24,867 bases of DNA. Origin: Dissophora ornata (Eukaryota; Mortierellomycota; Mortierellomycetes; Mortierellales; Mortierellaceae). The notes under the pieces were generated by a model. It was not told the origin of the DNA. It saw only the letters and a list, made by a program, of their open reading frames with translations, and ran no database searches. Positions 1 to 10,185 of the stretch are shown here, one piece after another. The position numbers were made by a program, and so were the translations under genes. Every line of letters begins with the position of its first letter. Position 1 is the first letter of the stretch. The stretch spans positions 1-24,867 of the forward strand of contig MU617061.1 of the NCBI GenBank assembly GCA_025201705.1, written 5' to 3'.

Positions 1-97
1 TTTTTTTTTTTTTTTTTTTGCTACATCATGCTCTGAACCACTCTTTCTTATTATTATTATTTTTTCTTTTTTTAAAAACCACTTTTTTTGCTGCCAG

Positions 98-346
98 TCA
101 TCGATCACATCCAACAAACCAGGACTAGCGGTACAAAAGTACTACGTCGGGATTTGGGATGGACTTAAATGGAACTTGAAGCATCATGGAGTCATTTCGG
201 GATTGTTCCGAGGTGTTGGTCCTAGAGTCTTTTGGACGGCGTTACAGAGTGCGATCATGTTTGTGTTTTACGAACAAGCATTGCATCTCCAGGATAATAT
301 GCGGCATTTCGGACATTGGCCTTATGGGCCTTTTGGATCGAGTTAA
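98..346 (+). CDS. Mitochondrial carrier family protein, last exon (5' part outside window)
   Basis: The open frame from the acceptor CTGCCAG (ending at 97) to the TAA at 344-346 encodes the last 82 residues of a solute carrier of the mitochondrial inner membrane. What shows this is the closing repeat: a short helix region rich in basic and aromatic residues, then GLFRGVGPRVFWTALQSAIM followed by FVFYEQ. This is the typical G-x-x-x-G-x-x-P-R start of the sixth transmembrane helix, ending in the aromatic-Tyr-Glu motif. A T-rich stretch (1-90) upstream fits an intron. The substrate cannot be told from this fragment. The SLC25 family is clear, the subfamily is not. The gene converges on the RBM18 gene, with 267 bp between the two stops. 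Confidence 0.8.
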   Translation, partial: SSITSNKPGLAVQKYYVGIWDGLKWNLKHHGVISGLFRGVGPRVFWTALQSAIMFVFYEQALHLQDNMRHFGHWPYGPFGSS

Positions 347-613
347 AAAAAAGCCGATAGACAAACGGGGAACCGGTGAAAAACGAAAAAAACATACAGA
401 CATAGAGGTTATTTTTCTTTTCTTTCCCCCCCCCCGTAGTAAATTCCTTATAAGCATTTTTTTTTAGACACTCCCTTCTCTCACATTTCGGTGTCCATCA
501 TTGGCACCACCCCCACACTCTTAGATGCAACGACTAATAGATTTTCCATGATTGAATTGAATTCATATTATTACTATTGTATATTTTTGTGTATACTGTA
601 CGTTCGGACAATG

Positions 614-1705
614 TTAATATGGTCGATGCCTACTCGAAGACATGGATGAAGAAGATGCTCCTGCACCGCGGTGTGTTCCTCCTCCTCCTCCTCCTCCTCC
701 CCCTCCTCCTCTACGACTACTAGAAGAAGGTGTCATGGTGACGGCAGGTTTGAGTGGCAAGGATGCATGGACGGGGGGAGCTGGTAACTTGGGTGGCTCA
801 GCCATTTGGGCTAATTTCCGTTCCATGGCTTTAATCTTGTCATTGGTACTAGCATTCTTGAGTGCTCCTGCTTTCAATAGTGAGAAGGCGGTAGGGCGAT
901 TGGGATCGAGGGTACGTTTCCTACCCTTTTCGCTGTCTGTGCTCGGAGGGGCCTGTGTGTTTGTTTTGTTGTTTGTTTGTTGACAAAACAGAGAGAGAGA
1001 GAGAAACATAGTATGTGGGTTTGATGGGTTAGTTTGTTTTCAACGAGCACCCTAGTTTTTTTTTTTAGCGCAAAACTCGAAACCCAAAGCACGAAGCAAC
1101 CCAAAAATAAATAACCCCCCCCTTTTCCCCCCCTCTCATTTACCATGTTGGCAAGGGAGACACTAAGCGGCCGCAACTTGATCGCTTTACGGTTCATCTG
1201 TGAGACAGCAGCCGCAGCTTGAGAAGCGGATTCGAATTCCAAAAAACAGTAACCGCGTGGTGTACCCTTTTTGGGTCCATGCCAATGGAACATGAAATCA
1301 AGTTTGGTGATTTTGCCGAATGGTGAGAAGAGCTTCAACACTGTGTATCTAAGGAGTTTATTGGGGGAAAAGTCATTGTCAAGCCTTGCTGATTAGATTT
1401 GGGGACTTGATGTCAGAGTTGATGGAAAAGGCAAGGTGAGGGGGGGAGGGGGGGGGGTATAGTTACTCGTCAACGGCTGCGTCTAGGTTGCCAACGTATA
1501 TCCGTTTGTCATCCTTGGACAAAGACGAGGGGCTGCTGCTATTGCTACTTGGGCTGTCATGCTGGGCTTTCCGAATGGTCAGTGGATTAGACGACGATGC
1601 TGAGGAAGTGGAGGTGGAGTGTGATGCCATCGAGTGCAGGTGTGTATAGGTTGACGAGAGTAACAATGAGTGAGGGGGAACATTCTGCAGTAACAGCTGC
1701 GACAT
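614..1705 (-). CDS. RBM18: RBM18-like RNA-binding protein, single RRM
   Basis: Three exons on the minus strand: 1705-1467, 1348-1144 and 952-614. The introns are 118 and 191 nt with donors GTAACT and GTAAAT, and the product is 260 aa. One RRM spans about residues 67-147, with RNP2 IYVGNL at 69-74 and RNP1 RGYCFLEF at 111-118. The E80 codon is split by intron 1, and joining restores the DEYTVLKLF helix. After the RRM comes a short helix, DKIKAMERKLAQMAE, which matches the conserved tail of metazoan RBM18. A glycine run (11 Gly) and a Ser/Arg-rich end follow. RBM18 is poorly characterised, and an RNA-binding nuclear role is inferred from the domain. The frame opens with a GTG at 1711. The first ATG is at 1705, and a second in-frame ATG at 1630 could also be used. 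It lies only 75 bp downstream of the DNAJ stop codon. Confidence 0.85.
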
Positions 1706-1780
1706 CGTCACCTGACGTATAGCATCGCATAAAAATTATATTCGAAGAATATCTGTGATAGACTGCTATGGTATTGTCCA

Positions 1781-3558
1781 TCAACGGGCATACTGCTTCC
1801 CATATTTTTCCTTGATCACTTCGCAACTCGGTGTTGTCATGCGCTGTGCCTCCTGCCACTGTTTTCGGTCCGCTCCCCAAAATCCCATCGCCTTATTCAT
1901 CGCAATGTCCTTTTTCCGCCTCTCATCCTTGCACCTGCCTTGCAAATCTTTCAAATAAGCTACCTCCACATTATCCTCCATCCGCTTGAACAGCGGCCCC
2001 ACTTTACGGCCCTGTAACGTAACATGGTCTGGTTTCACAACGATCTGTCGAGCTCCCGGTGACTTGAACTCAAAGTTTTGTCCTGGAAAGTAGGTGTTCA
2101 TAAATCGCACCTCGTTCACAAAATAAGGCACGTTCCTGAACGTCGTGTGGCGTGCGGTCGTGTACTGTTCCTTGGGTCGTAATGAAAACTCGCCGAGAAT
2201 TGGGTTGGAGGTTGAAGATGAGGAGGAGTCCGAGGAAAAGAGACTAGAGGACATGGTGATGACGATCAGGAGGATCAATGGCATCAGTTGAATCAGTGTG
2301 CCAAACCCGCTCCCAGGGGCCGCATCCCCAGCAGCTGCGTTCGCGCGCTGTTGGCGTTGTTGTTGGTGTTGCTGTCGATAGTGTTGCTGGCGCTGATGAT
2401 GGCTCTGTGCCTGTTGAGCCCGGTATCTGGCGCCTAACCCATTTCCTCCTCCAAATGATGCCGAGTGGAACGCTAATGAGACAACCATCAAAGTGTTAAT
2501 GATACTATCCAATCATACTTGTGCAAAAGTTGTAAGGGACAGAAAAGGCAAGAAAGAAAGAAAAAGACACTTACAGCCACCGCCAAAGAACATGTTGAAC
2601 AACTCTTCAGGGGAAATCTCCTCGCCAAAGCCATTCGTTGCTCCTCTGCGTCCATATCCTGAATGTTGCGCTGATGGCGTTGCACGGTCGTAATTGACAC
2701 TCGAGTTTCTGTCATTTTCCGGTCCATGTTGATCAAAGACGGCTCGTTTCTGGGGATCACTCAGTACTGTGAAAGCCTTTGACACGACTATTTTCCACAC
2801 ATACACACACACAAATGATGTTAGACAGAGAGTATCAGACTGGGATGATGCAGCAATTTATAAAGCATAAGAGGGGTTGGTCACGATGCAAATGCAACAA
2901 AAAACATACTCTTGAATGCTTCATCTGCTCCTGGTGCACCGTTCTTGTCAGGGTGCATTTGCAATGCCAACTACGGCGCAAAAAAACAATAGTAATGTAG
3001 TAATGTAAATCAGTATACAAGTATCCAGACTAAATGCAGTAAAACAGCCATGAATCTCCCATGATAACAGTAATCTACCTTGCGATATGCCTTCTTAATC
3101 TCTACTTCTGTGGCATTCTTCTGAACTCCCAGAACCTTGTAGAAATCTCCTCCTGAAGACCGAATTGTCTTTACAGCAGCCACCTGCTCAACTGTGTAAT
3201 CTCTTTCAACAGGTTTATGATCGACAGGCGTTGACCGTGACCTTAGTGGAGTAGTACTCGGCCTTGAAGATGATGTTCCTGTTGAAGATGCTCCCGTCTT
3301 GCCCGCCAATCCTGCATCGGAAGAACCCCTTGTGGGATTTGGCGTGGATCTGGTAGAGTCCGATGCTGATGTGGACTCTGAATACGACGCTGTTGACTCT
3401 TCACTTATAACCCTTAAAACGAAGGCTTCTCCTTCCGGGGTAGGAAAGAGCGAGACGGATTTTAAACCGAATTTGCGGGCCCCTGCGTAGTTGCCAGAGC
3501 CTAGATGGCGTCGAGCAATGTCGAGGCATCGTAATGCTTCATCCTTGTTGACCTCCAT
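1781..3558 (-). CDS. DNAJB12: DnaJ homolog subfamily B member 12/14 (Hlj1-type ER membrane J-protein)
   Basis: Four exons: 3558-3079, 2970-2910, 2787-2575 and 2472-1781. Introns are 108, 122 and 102 nt with donors GTAGAT, GTATGT and GTAAGT, and the product is 481 aa. The N-terminus (MEVNKDEALRCLDIARRHL) is the family's TPR-like start. A Ser/Thr-rich linker follows (about 60-120). The J-domain starts at about 138 (DFYKVLGVQ) and carries HPD at 166-168 in exon 2. Next are a Gly-rich FFGGG stretch, a Gln/Arg-rich stretch, a single transmembrane helix at about 309-329, and a DUF1977-like lumenal domain (about 345-460, with RNVPYFVNEVRF). Members of this family recruit Hsp70 to the ER membrane for folding and degradation of membrane proteins. 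Domain order and length match the family, with no broken motif. The ATG at 3558 is preceded in transcription by a T/A-rich leader. Confidence 0.93.
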
Positions 3559-4677
3559 TTTTTTTTTTCAGATGAGAAAATATTCGCTATAAAGTCCTGC
3601 GCTGTACACTATCCTTTTGTGTGTGTCCTGTATTTTTTTTCAGTCCTCCCCAAAGTTCTTTGCGAGGGAGAATAGTGCTGGAGGGAGGAGGAGGCGATGA
3701 GGGTATATAGTCTGAAGGTAGTCCGTGGGAAGGGGATGATGAAGTTTTTGAATGCTGAGCTTCTGGGGAAGCGCAGGAACCGAGAACAGAGCATTTTTCA
3801 AGCTGCAGTCACAGGAAAGTAGCATAGCGGGTGCGATGCAACATTGTACCTTACTACTACTTGTTGGAAGCACCATTGCATATGGTCCAATTAAACGCCT
3901 TTGCGTGTGCTGTGCGTTGTCGCTTGTTTTACGGAAAAAGGATCCGCGACAGAGTCTTTGAAGAGAAACATTGGTAGCTGGAGTAAGGATGCGAAACCAG
4001 GAGGTGGGACAGGAGGGACAGGAGGGACAAAGAGAGAAAGAGTAGGAGTGAGAGAGCGCAAGGAAGGCCGAGGAGGCCGCGGAGGGAAAAGTATTCTAGG
4101 CATTATTGCCAAGAACAACGCTGTCACTGACCCGCGTGCTTTGCCCAGCGTAAAAAGCAGCAAGTATATCGCCGTCTCGTCTTTTCTGTCCTCATCCACG
4201 TTGATCATTGTTTTTTCGAGAAGCCCCGAGTGCATCAAATGAGAGCGGGGGAGAGCAGATGTCCTGTGTCCTGTAGGCCACATGGGGGGTGCCCCCTGTT
4301 GTGAGCGGAAGGACAGACAGACAGAGAGGATAGGTGCCGTTGAGCAGTTTTTTTTACCTTTTTTTTCTTTGTGTCTTGGCCATGCAGCCATGTATTCCTG
4401 GATTGATAGCCGTTGGTTCGTATTCGTTCATCAAAGGACAAACCAATGCAGGCTTCAAAAAAAATCAAGTCGCATTGCTTCTTTGTCATCACAATTGCGG
4501 AGTGTGGGCCAGAAATATATACGAATAGAGTGAATAAGTGAATAATTATAGTGACAACTGAAATTATTGTTTTAAAAATAAGCTTGGTCCGCTGTCCTCC
4601 TAGGCATGTCCATCAACAAAGACAACAGAGAATCCGGGGGTGACCCACATCATGGCGAAGGCGTGGCTGGCCTGATG

Positions 4678-4699
4678 CTGTCTGTCTGTCTGTCTGTCT
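4678..4699 (+). repeat. (TCTG)n microsatellite
   Basis: About five copies of TCTG. A matching run on the opposite strand sense (GACA/CAGA, 4312-4327) lies about 360 bp to the left in the same intergenic region, so the two are short inverted copies of one tetranucleotide. No further significance is visible. Confidence 0.9.
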
Positions 4700-5073
4700 A
4701 CTCTGCCGTCCCCCGATGCTGGACTTGAGCTGGGCCATCGATGAAGCACGCTGATGACGATGAGTGCCGATCCGCCAGAATAGGACAGCAACAGCAGCAG
4801 TGACTCGCAATGACATGTATGCGCTGCACCGCACCACAGTGCGACCGATCGGCTAAACGTCCATGTCGCATCGCACGTTTCCCAGCCTAGGCGTTGGCTC
4901 TCTCCCTGGGACTTTTTCTTTGGTTGGGTCCTCCGTTTGCTCTAGGAACTAGACTGGCCTCTCTTTTTCTCTCTCTCTCGCCCTCTCTTCTCTCCATTCC
5001 CATTCTCATTCCTTCCTCATCACCCGGCCCTGCCTCTTCTCATTCCCTCTCACTCCCTCTCACTCCCCTCAGC

Positions 5074-5097
5074 CTCTCTCTCTCTCTCTCTCTCTCT
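5074..5097 (+). repeat. (CT)12 tract in the leader of the PAQR gene
   Basis: A pure CT dinucleotide run lies inside a longer pyrimidine-rich stretch (about 4960-5110), ending roughly 55 bp before the ATG at 5154. Pyrimidine-rich leaders are common at highly transcribed fungal promoters. A promoter or UTR role is inferred. Confidence 0.85.
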
Positions 5098-5153
5098 TTC
5101 TCACCCCACGTTCGAGTGACACACATCCCCCAAGAGAGCAGAGCTATCCGACA

Positions 5154-7202
5154 ATGGCACCCTCACTCCGCCAGAGGTCAGGCAGGGCCTCTTCCATCAC
5201 CACCGCCACCATTACCACAGCAACCATCCCCCTCGTAGCGCCGTCGAAGCCGCCGTCGACCTCCTCTTCCTGCCCTGCCAGATCCCGCTCTTCCTCGCTC
5301 TCTGCTCATTTGCATTCACACCTCGGCCCAGATGCCTTCTTCGAGGTTGAATCAGACCTGCTGCACAACATGCAGGATACCCTCGAGGAGTCTCTGTTGA
5401 AGACCAACGAGACCGTCGCTGCGACCTGGAGGTCGACCAAGGCCTCTGCGAATGAGACGATAAAGGCGGTGGAGAATCAGATGAGTGGGACCTGGGATGC
5501 GTCCAAGGCTGCTTTCGAGGGAGCAAAGCGACTGCTCAAGTTTGAAGAGCTGCCAAAGGAGTGGCAGAGCAACCCATATATCTTGACCGGGTAAGAAAGA
5601 AATTGCATCCGTTGTCTTGTGTTTTTTTTTTCATTTCACCCATCGTTCACGTTTTACCCTGCGCACACCTGCTTCGATGATGCCAGGAAATACTCTAAAA
5701 TCAATATATTCGTTTGGGGCTGGAAATGAAACCTTATCGCCCCACCCGTTTTTTCTTTATTCCATGGGCAGTCATGGCAGAGAAAGAGGGAGTAAATGTC
5801 TCTGTGTCGGAGGGGAAGAAAACCGTGGGTTCATTGGGCATCCGTACTCGTCATCCTACCCTTCTCTGGACTATTGCGCCTGCAGGAAGATGAGCCTTTT
5901 AAAGTTGTTTGGCTTCCGAGGAAGACGTACATCGCTATCAAGGTTGTTGTTGTTGTTGCCTTGCTAGCAAGCTCACTTTGGAGAGGGTGATTTGTCACTA
6001 GGTGCTCTGTTGTTGGTGCCCATCTCCCCCATCCACACGTCAAGCTAGGTTAAGGTTCCCGCTTGTTTTTGGCTGGATAATCCCCCCCCCCTCTGCCCTT
6101 GTTGGCGTGGGTTCGTTTTTTCGGTGTTTGTGGATGCGTGTTTTGATTGTGCAACTGCTGCCTATGAAGCATCCACGCTAGCCACTCTTGTTTTTTTTCC
6201 CATCAAACAAAAACAAAGAGGGGTTGATAAGAAAAGTGTAGCAGACAACAGAGCTCCTCCAGGAATGCGCGACAACATTACTGCGAGACAGAGGGAATAG
6301 GGACTGATCTTTCTGTTTCATCATCATTTTCACAAAACGGCCAATCTGCTGTGCGTATGCTAACCTGTCTCTCGTCTCCTGTCTCTCTTTCTCGCCTTTA
6401 CAGATACCGATTCTTGTCCTCAAAGCGGCAATGCCTCTGGAGTATCTTCCGGATTCACAACGAGACCTGTAATATCTGGACCCACATGCTCGGCCTCGTC
6501 GGCCTCATTGCCCTAGGTCTCTACATCCATACGAACTTCCTGAAGCACGGCTCCGTCTACGACCACGCGGTGTTTCTCTTCTTCTTCTTTGCCGCCTCCA
6601 AATGCCTGATCTGCTCAACCCTCTACCACACCTTCCTGTGCCACTCGCGTCTGCCAGTGATGCGGTGTGCTGCCACAATGGACTACATTGGCATTGGTGT
6701 CCTGATCACAGCCTCCGTCATGGCCACGCTCCACTACGGCTTCTTTTGTGATGCTGAGCGTTGGATCTTTTTGGCCTTCTCGTTTGGCATGGGTATCGTC
6801 GGCTGCATCTTGCCACTCTACCCATTCTTCGACCTACCAAGCTTCCGCTACTTTCGAATCTTCATCTTTGTCGGCATGGCCTGCTCGGGTATCGTGCCCT
6901 TGAGTTACGCAGCCTATATGAAGGGATACTTGAACACCTGGAGCTTCATTGCTCCGTTCTTCAAGTCCGGAATGGCCTATGTCACGGGCTTGTTGTTCTA
7001 TGGACACCGTTTCCCCGAGAAGCAGTTCCCGGGTTTGTTTGACCGATGGGGTCATTCACACCAAGTCTGGCATGTCGCTGTCGTTGCGGGAATCTATTAC
7101 CATTACATGGCTATGGTTCACTTTTATAATGCGAGATACACTTATGGGTGCCAGGCTGTTTATGGTGGCTATGAGCACCCTCACCTCTCTGCTAGCGCAT
7201 AA
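5154..7202 (+). CDS. PAQR / adiponectin-receptor / Izh-family seven-helix membrane protein
   Basis: Two exons, 5154-5590 and 6404-7202, joined across an 813-nt intron (GTAAGA...TTTACAG). Joining rebuilds NPYILTGYR, the family's entry motif. The product is 411 aa. Residues 1-60 are Ser/Pro-rich. Residues 65-140 form a charged helical cytosolic region, then seven hydrophobic helices span about 170-385. The zinc-site residues of the family are all visible: S217-x3-H221 (STLYH), D239 (MDYIGIG), and H365-x3-H369 (HQVWH). NETCNIWTHMLG at 165-176 is another signature. Known members act as receptors or ceramidase-like hydrolases, and yeast Izh proteins affect zinc and sterol homeostasis. The N-terminus is longer than in yeast Izh proteins. 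Ligand and substrate are not inferable. The gene converges on the CUS2-like gene downstream. Confidence 0.93.
5591..6403 (+). other. Long intron of the PAQR gene
   Basis: At 813 nt this is several times longer than any other intron I could place in the window (64-191 nt). It holds T-rich stretches, a C run (about 6082-6092), a GTT-rich patch (about 5944-5960) and a pyrimidine-rich end before the acceptor at 6401-6403. Frames inside it on both strands are short and show no domain. I see no embedded gene. Confidence 0.7.
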
Positions 7203-7667
7203 GATGGAGAAAAAAGTACGATGGAAAAACCACAGTCGTAGCTTTTTTTCCCAGAGAGAGAGAGAGAGAGAGAGAGAGAGCGGGTAGCCGGGACTTCTTT
7301 ATATCTATTCCGTTTTGTTAGACAAACGAAAATCTAGAGACATTTGCGTACACTACTACTACTTCATTCCTCTGCAACAATACTAATCATTGTATTTTTA
7401 TCAACTCATTTCATCATCGTTTTGTTTCGTGGTCGTCTTCGCTCCTTCCTCGTCTCTCCTCGTCTCGCCCCCTCTCATTTCATTCAAAATCTGTTTTCGA
7501 CATGAAAACACCCATATATCCAGACCGAATAAAAAAAAACTCGCCAATCTCATTTTTTTCTGAACAATCATCTTCCATGTTTGTGTGTGTGTGTGTGTGA
7601 TAAATCTCCTTCCGGATTTTCTATCTTACTATGAGATGACTTTTTATAATATTCTTGACCTCGTTTT
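7203..7667. other. Convergent 3' intergenic region
   Basis: This lies between the PAQR stop and the CUS2-like stop and so holds both 3'UTRs. It has an (AG)14 run at 7253-7280, a (GT)9 run at 7582-7599, and A/T-rich stretches (about 7530-7560) that could serve polyadenylation on either strand. No gene is seen. Confidence 0.7.
7253..7280 (+). repeat. (AG)14 microsatellite
   Basis: A pure AG dinucleotide run begins about 50 bp after the PAQR stop codon, within its probable 3'UTR. Confidence 0.95.
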
Positions 7668-9742
7668 TCACGGCGTAGGTGCATCCGCAGCAATGGTGGG
7701 TTCACCGTCCCCATTATCAACCACTCCTTTCCCCTGCTGTTGCTGCTGCTGGCCTTCTTTCCTATTATTCTCTTCCTCGGTCTCCAACCACTTGGCATAC
7801 CTTTCCAATCGACGTTTCTCTTCCTCTTCCAGTTCCTCTTTTGATTTCTGAACCTCATATTTCGAATGGCCATCATAAATCTCGGCAATCACTTTTTGAC
7901 CTGCAAAGTATCGACCTGACATTAATCGGACACAGTTTTCGGCTGATTCCTTGTCCTTGAATCGCACAGAGACTACACCATCGGGGTGATGCTACAAAAA
8001 AGATTTTTTTTTTAAAAAAAAGATATAGAGTGTTTAGAAGAAAGAGCAAGGGCATCCAGGGTTGTCATGGCTATTTTCTGTCATAGGCGGCTTTAAAAAA
8101 AAATACAACTTACATCGTAAATAATCACGTTGGTCACTTCGCCCACTTTCTCACATTCTTCTCGGATCTCAATCTTCAAGTCCAACAGCAATGTAGGATC
8201 GGCCTCAAGCTCTTGGACCGTAAACATGTGCTTAAGGATACAGACTTTGTTCCATTTGTCTGCCTTTACCAAGTTTTCGTCATCCTCAAACCAATCCAGT
8301 TTCCTATGACCCCGAAGAAGAGTTTCAAAAAAATGTTGATGTATTTGTTTTTAGTGTCTGGCAAAAAGCGGTATCACTTCACAAAAAGCTGAGGGGATAC
8401 AAAAAAACAAAAAACAAAAAAAAAAAACACTCTAAACCACCAATCTTACTTTTCCAGTTTCTGATACTTCTTTTGAACTTTTTTCTTTTGGTCTTCAGAC
8501 AATGTCGCTGGTGCGGCAGGTCGCTCCTTCTCCTTGAATTGCGCCTCCTGCACCCGAATACGTCCCCTTTCAACACCTGGCCGATATTCTGTGTCATCCA
8601 AAAGATCCACTGCTAATGCCACAGATTCTGGTCTCAGATACGTCACCAAACCCTCACCAGTCCTGCGCCCTTCCTTGTCTGTGTACAACTTGATCTTTGG
8701 GGTACCTATTTGTTTTTCGTGTTTAGAGAATATGAAAAGCGAACGACTGTCAGACTTCACGTAGACGAAAAAAAAAAACATCGACAAGTCTCCAGCTGTG
8801 AAGTGGCGAAAGAACAGAATCGAGAAAAAAAAACTTGATTACCCTTTTCATCCTCCATAAAGACACCTCCCTTCTTGAATACGTCCACAATCTCATCCAC
8901 ATCGGTATCAAACGGAAGACCCGTGACAAAGACAGAAGAGATCGGTTTCGGTTTCCGTTCTCCTTTGCCACCACCATTTCCTTTCTGTCGCTTGTTGTTC
9001 TGTTTGTTGTTATTGGATCCCTCACCCCGTCCAGGAATTGATTCTAATCCAGAGGACAGGTCGAATTCTTCTTCGTCTCCAACTTTTTGTTCTGCTGGTG
9101 TGGGATCGTTTTTTGCATGGCTGGCCCCTGTATAGTCGATCTCGTTCTTTTTACGCTTATGTCTCCTTGCCTGATTCTCGGCATAGACTGATTCCTAGAG
9201 AAGGGTGGAAAATAATAATAATAATAAAAAAAAAAAGAAAAGGGATATCGCGTGAGATGGCCGATCTGGACAATATGCCGGGTTCCATTTTCCCCGTTGG
9301 CGTAAAAAAAAAAGTCAATAGAGAGAGAATCGTTGAACTTACGAAACTATCGGGCACGGTCTCGCCGTAGGCTGATTGCTGTGCTTGGATCAATTCCTCG
9401 TTAAACTGGATCGTGTTCAAGTCGATGGAGTTGTTGGCACAAAAAAAAAAAAAAAAAAAAAAAAAACCATCAGTAATCCATTTTGTAAGCTACAGCCTCT
9501 CCTAAAAAAAAGACAAATAATATCCACGTAGACAAAATAAAAGCGTTGCCCAAAGTCCTTACCATTGGAAACCACGCCTTCATATTTTCGTCGTATTCAA
9601 ACGAAACGCCTTCCTCGTCCGTATAGGTCCAACGGCCCGTTTCTTCGATGAATTGCATGTTCTGTTGTGCCACCTGAGGCGCAGTACCTCCTGCTGCACC
9701 TCCTTCTACTGCCTCTGTCGCGATGCCTTGAATCGTGTCCAT
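7668..9742 (-). CDS. CUS2: HTATSF1 / CUS2-like U2 snRNP splicing factor
   Basis: Six exons: 9742-9563, 9405-9343, 9194-8843, 8705-8450, 8303-8114 and 7991-7668. The introns are 157, 148, 137, 146 and 122 nt, and the product is 454 aa. The N-terminus has the family's RWTYTDEEGVSFEYDE and KAWFP stretch (about 35-60). A basic/acidic linker follows. RRM1 begins at about 167 (SSVFVTGLPFDTDVDEI) and runs to about 250. A KKLDWFEDD linker at about 284 leads to a second RRM (about 300-395) ending in GRYF at 373-376. This matches the R-x-F of U2AF-homology motifs, which bind tryptophan-containing peptides of SF3B1-type partners. A Glu/Lys-rich helix, six glutamines and a short tail close the protein. 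In yeast, Cus2 helps U2 snRNA folding and prespliceosome formation. No key residue is missing. Confidence 0.93.
9441..9466 (-). repeat. Homopolymer T26 (minus strand) in intron 1 of the CUS2-like gene
   Basis: On the transcribed sense this is 26 T residues starting 96 nt after the intron 1 donor and ending about 35 nt before the acceptor used by exon 2 (9405). It sits where a polypyrimidine tract or poly-U signal could lie. Homopolymers of this length are prone to slippage and assembly error. Confidence 0.9.
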
Positions 9743-10185
9743 TGGAGGGGGTGTCTGTTACTATCCCTTTGCTGCAGCGTTGTCTGCCGTGGCTACTCGT
9801 GCTGGTCCCAGAGTGTGCTTATGGGAATGTAATTTGAATGACGCGAAATAGTTAAGAGCAAAGTAAGAAGGAAAAGTAAAGTAAGGAGGAAAATCAGGTA
9901 TGTCGTTGCGTTGCCAAGGCCTGGCTATGAATGGGCTGTTACGAAAGGAAGGTGGGGTTCTCTCAATCGCAATGGTTGATGGAAACACACAAAAACGTTG
10001 GCGATCGTGCTTATTTTGGCGAGTGGGCTCGCTCTGCAACATTGCCAGGCAGTCACTGCAAAAGAAATAAGGGCTTGATTTATTCATGTGTGTGTGTGTA
10101 TGATACGACCAGAGCAATGAGCAATGTGCGGTCGACAAAGTCGATCTTGCAGGTCCGTTTTCAAAGCAAATTGATCGTGTCGTGT
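9743..10185. other. Intergenic region between SWI5 and the CUS2-like gene
   Basis: This holds the 3'UTR of SWI5 and the promoter/5'UTR of the CUS2-like gene, both on the minus strand. Open frames on either strand (for example 9761-10138 minus) are short and show no domain. A purine/pyrimidine-biased patch (about 9855-9895) is the only visible structure. No gene is called. Confidence 0.6.

Larger units (their letters stand above)
3559..5153. other. Divergent intergenic region, about 1.6 kb
   Basis: This lies between the DNAJ gene (leftward) and the PAQR gene (rightward), so it must hold both promoters. Both strands carry open frames of 60-166 codons here (for example 3891-4391 on minus and 3901-4242 on plus), but none has a recognisable domain. 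Several open with non-ATG codons, and the two longest overlap antisense, with proline/glycine-rich low complexity around 4000-4085. A short 9-bp tandem (GGGACAGGA-type, about 4008-4034) and CAGA-family microsatellites are present. From about 4960 to 5110 the plus strand is a C/T-rich leader typical of a fungal promoter/5'UTR. I do not call a gene. Confidence 0.5.

Noticed and set aside
3891..4391. 166-codon minus frame and the antisense 113-codon plus frame at 3901-4242
   Set aside because: Pro- and Gly-rich low complexity, mutual antisense overlap, no domain and no splice logic linking them to other pieces. Kept only as a note in the intergenic entry.
4894..5238. 114-codon plus frame overlapping the PAQR start, considered as an upstream ORF
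   Set aside because: Its first codon is TTG, and its sequence is Ser/Leu/Pro low complexity produced by the CT-rich leader.
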